Assembly (NCBI GenBank): GCA_017412715.1
Contig: JAFPWU010000029.1
Span: 16,229-80,228 of the forward strand
DNA from: Clostridia bacterium
GTDB taxonomy: Bacteria; Bacillota; Clostridia; Christensenellales; Aristaeellaceae
Length of the DNA: 64,000 nucleotides
Reading direction: 5' to 3'
Made by a program: the position numbers and the translations under genes. Shown here one piece after another: positions 58,949 to 64,000 of the stretch. Numbering within the stretch: position 1 is the stretch's first letter; each line of letters begins with the position of its first letter. Below the pieces are notes generated by a model, which was not told the DNA's origin, did not search any database, and was given only the letters and a program-made list of their open reading frames with translations.

Positions 58949-60925
58949 ATGAACTATTTTGAATGCGACGGGCAGCGCCTGATCTTCAGAAACCACGGAG
59001 AAACCTTATTCATTGAACCCTGGGGCCGGGACAGCCTCCGGGTCCGGTCCGCCCTGATGCGCGAACCGGCGGATGAACGCTTCGCCCTTCTGGATCCCGC
59101 CCCCTGTGAAGAGGCCGCGGCGGTCATCGAGGACGATCGCCATGCCAGCGTCCGGTGCGGAAAAATCAGGGCGGTGGTGGAAGTTTCCGGATGGAAGGAA
59201 AGAGCGCATATTACCTTCGTCAATCAGAGGGATGAGATCCTCCTGCGGGAAACGGAGGGAGAAAACGCCCTGGTGCTCCAGGCGAGAAAATTTGAGCCCA
59301 TTCTGGGCGGTGATTTCAGCCTGACGGCCACCTTCCAGGGAATGGACGGAGAGCACATCTACGGGATGGGCCAGTACCAGGAGGAATATCTGGACTGGAA
59401 GGGATGCACGCTGGAGCTGGCCCACAGGAATTCCCAGGCCAGCGTTCCCGTGATCCTTTCCAGCAGGGGGTACGGTTTCCTCTGGCACAATCCGGCCATC
59501 GGATCGGTCAGCTTCGGCCGAAACCGCACCACATGGCATGCGGACAGCACCCGGCAGCTGGATTACTGGATCACCGCAGGAGACAGGCCGGAGGATATCA
59601 GCAGGAATTATGCGAAAGCCACCGGATTTGTGCCGATGATGCCGGAATACGGCCTGGGCTTCTGGCAGTGCAAGCTCCGCTACTGGAATCAGGAGCAGCT
59701 GCTGGAGGTGGCCCGGGAGTATAAACGCCGGAACCTGCCCATCGATGTGATCGTATGCGATTTCTTCCATTGGCCCCACATGGGAGACTATCGCTTTGAT
59801 CCGGAGTTCTTCCCGGATCCCGGGGCCATGGTCCGGGAATTGAAGGAGATGGGCATCGAGCTCATGGTCTCCGTATGGCCGCAGATTGCCCTCACCTCGG
59901 AGAACTATCCGGAAATGTGCCAGCAGGGTCTGCTGGTCAGGGCGGAATACGGGGAGCAGGTGGGCATGCGGTTCGTGGAGGACTCCATGTTCTTTGATGC
60001 CACGAATCCGAGGGCCCGGGAGTACGTCTGGAAAAAATGCAAACAGAACTATTATGATTACGGGATCCGCGTTTTCTGGCTGGACGAAGCCGAGCCGGAA
60101 TACGGCACCTATGACTTCAAGGCTTACCGGTATGCCCTGGGGCCGAATCAGCAGGTGGGGAATGTCTATCCGCAGCTCTATGCCCGGACTTTCTACGACG
60201 GGATGAGGGCAGCGGGGCAGGAGAATCCGGTCAACCTGCTGCGCTGCGCATGGGCAGGCAGTCAGCGCTACGGCGCGCTGGTATGGAGCGGGGATATCAT
60301 GAGCGACTGGAAGGATTTCCGCCGCCAGATCTGCGCGGGAATCAACATGGGCGTGGCGGGAATTCCCTGGTGGACCACGGACATCGGCGGCTTCCATCAG
60401 GGAAATCCGGATGATCCGGCGTTCAGGGAGCTGCTGATCCGCTGGTTCCAGTGGGGATGCTACTGCCCGGTTATGCGCCTGCACGGAGACCGGCAGCCCT
60501 CGGAGCCTGTCTACCGCGCGGACGGCACCCGGGTATTGAACTCGGGGGCGAAGAACGAGGTCTGGAGCTTCGGGGAGGAAGCCTATCCGATTCTCGTTAA
60601 GTATCTGGAACGCCGGGAGAGCATGCGGGATTACGTCCGCGGACTGATGCGGCAGGCCCATGAGGAAGGGACTCCGCTGCTTCGGGGCATGTTCTATGAA
60701 TGCCCCGGGGATCCTGCCTGCGCAGATCTGAAGGATCAGTATTTCTTCGGCCCACGCTATCTGGTGGCCCCGGTTCTGAATCCCGGATGCAGGGAGAGAA
60801 GCGTTTATTTCCCGGAAGGCAAATGGAAAAACGTCGACACGGGAGAAGTCCTTTCCGGAGGACAGTGCCGTACCGTGCCCGCTCCGCTGGACGTGATTCC
60901 CGTGTTTGAACGGATGGATCCGTAA
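58949..60925 (+). CDS. GH31 glycoside hydrolase (alpha-xylosidase/alpha-glucosidase type)
   Basis: A 658-residue GH31 enzyme: N-terminal beta sandwich (with IYGMGQYQEEYLDWKG), then the TIM barrel with the catalytic nucleophile Asp379 in RVFWLDEAEPEY and the acid/base Asp449 in LVWSGDIMSDW, plus GVAGIPWWTTDIGGFH and the C-terminal FFGPRYLVAPVLNPG. The sequence around FWQCKLRYWNQEQLLEVAREY resembles alpha-xylosidase-type members more than starch enzymes. No signal peptide: a cytosolic enzyme acting on imported chains. AAGGAGAA precedes the ATG, 60 bases after the GH127 gene, in the same operon. Confidence 0.9.
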   Translation: MNYFECDGQRLIFRNHGETLFIEPWGRDSLRVRSALMREPADERFALLDPAPCEEAAAVIEDDRHASVRCGKIRAVVEVSGWKERAHITFVNQRDEILLRETEGENALVLQARKFEPILGGDFSLTATFQGMDGEHIYGMGQYQEEYLDWKGCTLELAHRNSQASVPVILSSRGYGFLWHNPAIGSVSFGRNRTTWHADSTRQLDYWITAGDRPEDISRNYAKATGFVPMMPEYGLGFWQCKLRYWNQEQLLEVAREYKRRNLPIDVIVCDFFHWPHMGDYRFDPEFFPDPGAMVRELKEMGIELMVSVWPQIALTSENYPEMCQQGLLVRAEYGEQVGMRFVEDSMFFDATNPRAREYVWKKCKQNYYDYGIRVFWLDEAEPEYGTYDFKAYRYALGPNQQVGNVYPQLYARTFYDGMRAAGQENPVNLLRCAWAGSQRYGALVWSGDIMSDWKDFRRQICAGINMGVAGIPWWTTDIGGFHQGNPDDPAFRELLIRWFQWGCYCPVMRLHGDRQPSEPVYRADGTRVLNSGAKNEVWSFGEEAYPILVKYLERRESMRDYVRGLMRQAHEEGTPLLRGMFYECPGDPACADLKDQYFFGPRYLVAPVLNPGCRERSVYFPEGKWKNVDTGEVLSGGQCRTVPAPLDVIPVFERMDP

Positions 60926-60972
60926 CGGAAGCCTGATCAGAGGAAACGGTAAAGAGGATTCTGAATTATTTC

Positions 60973-61016
60973 ATTTCGGCGGTCATTGCCAGAGCGAAGG
61001 CGATGACCGCCGAAAT
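60973..61016 (+). terminator. Long inverted repeat between the GH31 and GH36 genes
   Basis: A perfect 14-base repeat ATTTCGGCGGTCAT / ATGACCGCCGAAAT, extended inside by GCC/GGC. There is no T run after it, and it ends four bases before the TTGACG of the next promoter, so it may be a terminator of the operon, an operator, or both. Confidence 0.55.
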
Positions 61017-61019
61017 ATA

Positions 61020-61048
61020 TTGACGCATCGGCTTTCTCCATATAATAT
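61020..61048 (+). promoter_or_regulatory. Promoter of the GH36 gene
   Basis: TTGACG (61020-61025) followed by TATAATAT (61041-61048); the spacer is 15 bases to TATAAT or 17 to the overlapping TAATAT. The leader to the ATG at 61109 is about 55 bases and contains a GGAGG site. Confidence 0.6.
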
Positions 61049-61108
61049 ACTGCCAGGCAGCATGCGCTTATTGCCTTTCAGGCTAACAGAAAACGGAGGC
61101 TGGATCGG

Positions 61109-63187
61109 ATGAAACATGAAAGAACCTACCTGATGTCGGATATGACGGTTTCCTATCCTGTAGATGAATCCACCGGGGTCATGTCCCTCCGGATTCTTCC
61201 ATGCGGGAAAGAGGACCGGGCCGTGACCAAACCACACGACAGGCCGGAGCCCCTGATCCAGGCAAAGATCATCGGGGATGCTTATCCGGGGGGATACGCA
61301 TCCGGACGAACGATGAGATGGAGCGCCACCACGGACCAGATGCGGTTTCAGTCCCAATCCTCGGAGGACAAGGACGGCGTTCAGACGATTCGAACGGTTC
61401 TGGAGGATCCGCGGGGCATCAGATGGCATCATGAGCTTTCCCACCGGGACGGCGCGGACTATCTGGTGATCCGCAGCGGGATTGAAAACCTGAGCCGGGA
61501 GCCGGTCACGCTGGAAATGATGACCTCCTTCTGCCTGGGCGGACTGACGCCCTTCTGCGAAGGGGATGGATTCGGCCGGCTCCGGATTCACCGGATTCGC
61601 TCCAATTGGGCCGCGGAGGGCTTCGTGGACTCCCGGGCCCCGGAAGAAATGCATCTGGAAACCGCCTGGCTGCGGCAGTGTGCCACGGTGGAGCGGTTCG
61701 GGCAGGTGGGATCCATGCCCGTTCGAAAATTTTTTCCGCTGCTGGCAGTGGAAGACAAGAAAGAGGGCGTGACCTGGGCGGCCGAACTGACCTGCGGCGC
61801 CTCCTGGCAGCTGGAGGTCGGGCGGCGGGATGACGGGATCCTTATGGACGGCGGCCTGGCGGACCGGGAATTCGGAGGGTGGCTGAAGACTGTCCGGCCC
61901 GGGGAGGTTTTCTATGGCCCGGAGGCTATTCTGACGGTATGCAGGGGAGGCCTGGATGATGCTTCCCAGCGCCTGATCTCCTATACGAGGGATCGGGTCA
62001 GGCAGCCCGATTCCGAAAAAGACCTGCCAGTGCTTTTCAACGAGTACTGCACGACCTGGGGCGTGCCCCAGGAGGATCAGATCCGAAGGATTGTGGATGC
62101 GGTTCGTCCCCTGGGCCTGCGCTATTTTGTGATTGACGCGGGATGGTATCTGGAGGATAAAACGAAGGACTGGTGGGATACCACCGGCAGCTGGAATCCT
62201 TCTCCGTTCCTGTTCTCCAGAGGGTTGGATGATACCCTGAATTATATCCGGGAAGCCGGAATCAGGCCTGGAATCTGGTTTGAACCGGAATCCATCGGAA
62301 TCGCAAATCCGCTTTTCACGAAGACCGAATGGCTGCTGCACCGGGATGGGGTTCCGCTGCAGACGGGAAAAAGGCGCTATCTGGATTTCCGGCTGCCGGA
62401 GGTCCGGGCCTACGTAAGGGAAAAGGTGATCCGGTTCCTGGCGGAACATCGGATTGATTATATCAAGGTGGATTATAACGACTCCATCGGACTGGGCGTG
62501 GACGGCGCGGAAAGCCTGGGAGAAGGTCTGCGCCAGCATGTGGAAGGCGTGCAGAATTTCCTGCGGGAGCTGCGGGAAACGCTGCCGGAAGTGGTGCTGG
62601 AAATCTGCTCCTCCGGGGGGCACCGTCTGGTGCCTTCCTTCCTGGAGATCGGGGCCATGGGTTCCTTCTCGGACGCCCATGAATGCGAGGAGATTCCTCT
62701 GATTGCAGGGCATACACAGCGGTTTGTCTGGCCGGCGCAAAGCCAGATCTGGGCGGTGCTTCACGCTGATTTTGAGGAAAAACAGCTTTATTACAAGCTC
62801 AGTGCGGGATTCCTGGGCAGATTGTGCCTTTCCGGAGACGTGCTGGATTTCAATCCGGAGCAGTGGGAAACGATCGCGAAAATGGTAAACCTGTACCGGG
62901 AAGTGTATCCTGTCATCCGGGACGGACGCAGCGAATTCCTTGGGCCGAAGCCTGTCTCCTGGAGACATCCCCAGGGGTGGCAGGCGGTTATCCGCCGGAC
63001 GGAAGGAACGGCGCTGATCGTCGTGCATTCTTTTGAAAACGCGCCGGAGGAGATTACCCTGCCCTGGGAGGGACCGGAGCCGATCGCCTGGGCGGCCGCC
63101 AGGGAGGGAATTCGGGTCCGGAAAACGGAAAAGGGCCTTCAAATCCTCGGAATCAGCGATTACGACGGGATCGTTCTGAAAATCTGA
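61109..63187 (+). CDS. GH36 alpha-galactosidase
   Basis: A 692-residue GH36 enzyme that releases alpha-linked galactose from oligosaccharides. An N-terminal beta-sandwich domain is followed by a TIM barrel with VLFNEYCTTWGVPQEDQI, YFVIDAGWYLEDKTKDWWD, GIWFEPESIG, the nucleophile Asp455 in YIKVDYNDSIG, LEICSSGGHRLVPSFLE, and the acid/base Asp522 in FSDAHECEEIP. No signal peptide: cytosolic. It has its own promoter and so may be controlled apart from the upstream enzymes. It is longer in the beta domain than the minimal family but within the normal range. Confidence 0.92.
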   Translation: MKHERTYLMSDMTVSYPVDESTGVMSLRILPCGKEDRAVTKPHDRPEPLIQAKIIGDAYPGGYASGRTMRWSATTDQMRFQSQSSEDKDGVQTIRTVLEDPRGIRWHHELSHRDGADYLVIRSGIENLSREPVTLEMMTSFCLGGLTPFCEGDGFGRLRIHRIRSNWAAEGFVDSRAPEEMHLETAWLRQCATVERFGQVGSMPVRKFFPLLAVEDKKEGVTWAAELTCGASWQLEVGRRDDGILMDGGLADREFGGWLKTVRPGEVFYGPEAILTVCRGGLDDASQRLISYTRDRVRQPDSEKDLPVLFNEYCTTWGVPQEDQIRRIVDAVRPLGLRYFVIDAGWYLEDKTKDWWDTTGSWNPSPFLFSRGLDDTLNYIREAGIRPGIWFEPESIGIANPLFTKTEWLLHRDGVPLQTGKRRYLDFRLPEVRAYVREKVIRFLAEHRIDYIKVDYNDSIGLGVDGAESLGEGLRQHVEGVQNFLRELRETLPEVVLEICSSGGHRLVPSFLEIGAMGSFSDAHECEEIPLIAGHTQRFVWPAQSQIWAVLHADFEEKQLYYKLSAGFLGRLCLSGDVLDFNPEQWETIAKMVNLYREVYPVIRDGRSEFLGPKPVSWRHPQGWQAVIRRTEGTALIVVHSFENAPEEITLPWEGPEPIAWAAAREGIRVRKTEKGLQILGISDYDGIVLKI

Positions 63188-63260
63188 TTTCGAAAGAAAT
63201 ACGGAGAAAATTGCTGCCGGTTTCCGGCGGATCGACATCAGGAAGGGCGGGAAAGAAAAA

Positions 63261-63785
63261 ATGGAAATGATTCAAAGCTTTTCGGTGGACCATACGCGCA
63301 TTGTCCCCGGCATTTTTACCAGCCGGGTTGATGACGTGGGCGGAAATCCGGTTACGACCTATGACATCCGGCTGAAAAGACCCAACCGGGAGCCGGTGAT
63401 CGATGTGGGTGCCATGCATTCGCTGGAGCATATCATCGCGACTTTCCTTCGGAATGACCCAGACTGGAAGGACGATGTGATCTACTGGGGACCCATGGGA
63501 TGCCTTACGGGCTTTTACCTGATCCTCAAGGGAAACCGGTCGCCGCGGGAACTTCATGGAATCCTGCTCAGGGCCTTCCGATTCGTGGGAGAGGCCAAGG
63601 AGGTGCCCGGCGCTACGGCGGTCAACTGCGGGCACTACCTGATGCATAACCTGGGAATGGCGAAGTGGTACGCGGGAGAATTTGCCGATTATCTTGAGGC
63701 AAATGCAGAAAACGACGCCATCTTTGAATATCCCGGAACCGAAAGGCCGCAAACCGGTGACGGTCAGCATTTTTACGATTCCTGA
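63261..63785 (+). CDS. luxS: S-ribosylhomocysteine lyase
   Basis: A 174-residue LuxS, which splits S-ribosylhomocysteine into homocysteine and the AI-2 precursor DPD. The metal ligands and catalytic residues are all seen: His53 and His57 in MHSLEHIIATF, Cys81 in GPMGCLTGFYL, and Cys123 in AVNCGHYLMHNL. It is somewhat longer than the usual 155-160 residues owing to a C-terminal tail (PGTERPQTGDGQHFYDS). GGGCGGG-type ribosome signals precede the ATG. It serves the activated methyl cycle and perhaps quorum signalling. A terminator follows it. Confidence 0.96.
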   Translation: MEMIQSFSVDHTRIVPGIFTSRVDDVGGNPVTTYDIRLKRPNREPVIDVGAMHSLEHIIATFLRNDPDWKDDVIYWGPMGCLTGFYLILKGNRSPRELHGILLRAFRFVGEAKEVPGATAVNCGHYLMHNLGMAKWYAGEFADYLEANAENDAIFEYPGTERPQTGDGQHFYDS

Positions 63786-63821
63786 CGGCACGGGCTTAGA
63801 ATCACAGGTTTGAAATCAAGG

Positions 63822-63860
63822 AAAGAGCAGGCGGAAGGAATGAACTGCCTGCTCTTTTCA
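63822..63860 (+). terminator. Terminator of luxS, directly before a group II intron
   Basis: An 11-base stem AAAGAGCAGGC / GCCTGCTCTTT with a 14-base loop, followed by TCA. The intron begins at 63863, right behind it. Confidence 0.8.
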
Positions 63861-63862
63861 TA

Positions 63863-64000
63863 GTGTGCCGGGCATGGCACAATTCTCGCGGGTGAAAGTC
63901 CCGCCACGGGTATTTACCGCCAAGTGTAGCGAACCGCAAGCTGCTACCAGTAATGGCAGGAGGGGAGGAAGCGGTGTAGCAAAGCCGAGGAGCCTACGAA
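63863..64000 (+). mobile_element. Group II intron, 5' end (cut by the window)
   Basis: GTGTG at 63863 matches the group II intron 5' splice-site consensus. The sequence continues with GTGTGCCGGGCATGGCAC, CGGGTGAAAGTCCCG, then a purine-rich part AGGAGGGGAGGAAGCGG and GTGTAGCAAAGCCGAGGAGC, the pattern of domain I in bacterial introns that I recall. The reverse transcriptase gene and the 3' end lie beyond the window. Insertion just after a terminator hairpin is the known habit of group IIC-type introns, though the class cannot be fixed from this piece. Confidence 0.8.

Overview
The window looks like the chromosome of a GC-rich, anaerobic, plant-fibre-degrading member of the Clostridia. This is inference from strong GGAGG ribosome sites, MKKxLALxLAL signal peptides, a Bacillus-like set of pectin genes and a LuxS; a rumen or gut relative of Christensenellales/Aristaeella would fit, but no rRNA is present to prove it. 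No tRNA, rRNA, CRISPR array, prophage or insertion sequence was seen. One mobile element, a group II intron, begins at the right edge.

Layout. 1-3.1 kb: two pectin (rhamnogalacturonan) genes, a YetA-like lyase cut by the window edge and a convergent YesU-like DUF1961 protein. 3.2-4.8 kb: polyphosphate:AMP phosphotransferase. 5.1-9.1 kb: a heterodimeric ABC exporter and a CopZ-like metallochaperone. 9.2-16.2 kb (minus strand): ThuA-like protein, short-chain dehydrogenase, ribulokinase, and a second heterodimeric ABC exporter whose first subunit carries an in-frame TAG.

16.4-47.7 kb is the most unusual part: four complete oligopeptide/dipeptide-type ABC importers lie almost back to back. I call them Opp-1 (16.4-22.4 kb, order B-C-D-F-A), Opp-2 (24.4-30.8 kb, A-B-C-DF with fused ATPases), Opp-3 (32.1-39.6 kb, minus strand, A-B-C-D-F) and Opp-4 (40.2-47.7 kb, A-B-C-D-F). 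An M42 aminopeptidase and a small membrane protein sit between Opp-1 and Opp-2. A degenerate ApbE-like protein sits between the convergent Opp-2 and Opp-3, and three small membrane proteins follow Opp-4. The systems carry unusual architecture: the Opp-3 binding protein reads as a natural circular permutant; each system has one permease with a large extra extracytoplasmic domain, one of them with a DnaJ-like zinc-ribbon motif; the Opp-3 OppD has an inserted coiled-coil-like domain of about 250 residues; and the Opp-2 and Opp-3 ATPases have lost the cysteine tail usual in this family. None of the five solute-binding proteins in the window has a lipoprotein cysteine.

49-53 kb: enolase, a MATE efflux pump and an AraC-type regulator. 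53.4-63.2 kb: a carbohydrate locus with an LplA/YtcQ-type binding protein, two LplB/LplC-type permeases, a GH127 arabinofuranosidase-like enzyme, a GH31 glycosidase and a GH36 alpha-galactosidase. The importer lacks its own ATPase. With the lyase, DUF1961 protein and ribulokinase at the left end, this suggests use of arabinose- and galactose-decorated pectin or hemicellulose. 63.3-64 kb: luxS, its terminator, and the 5' end of a group II intron placed directly behind that terminator.
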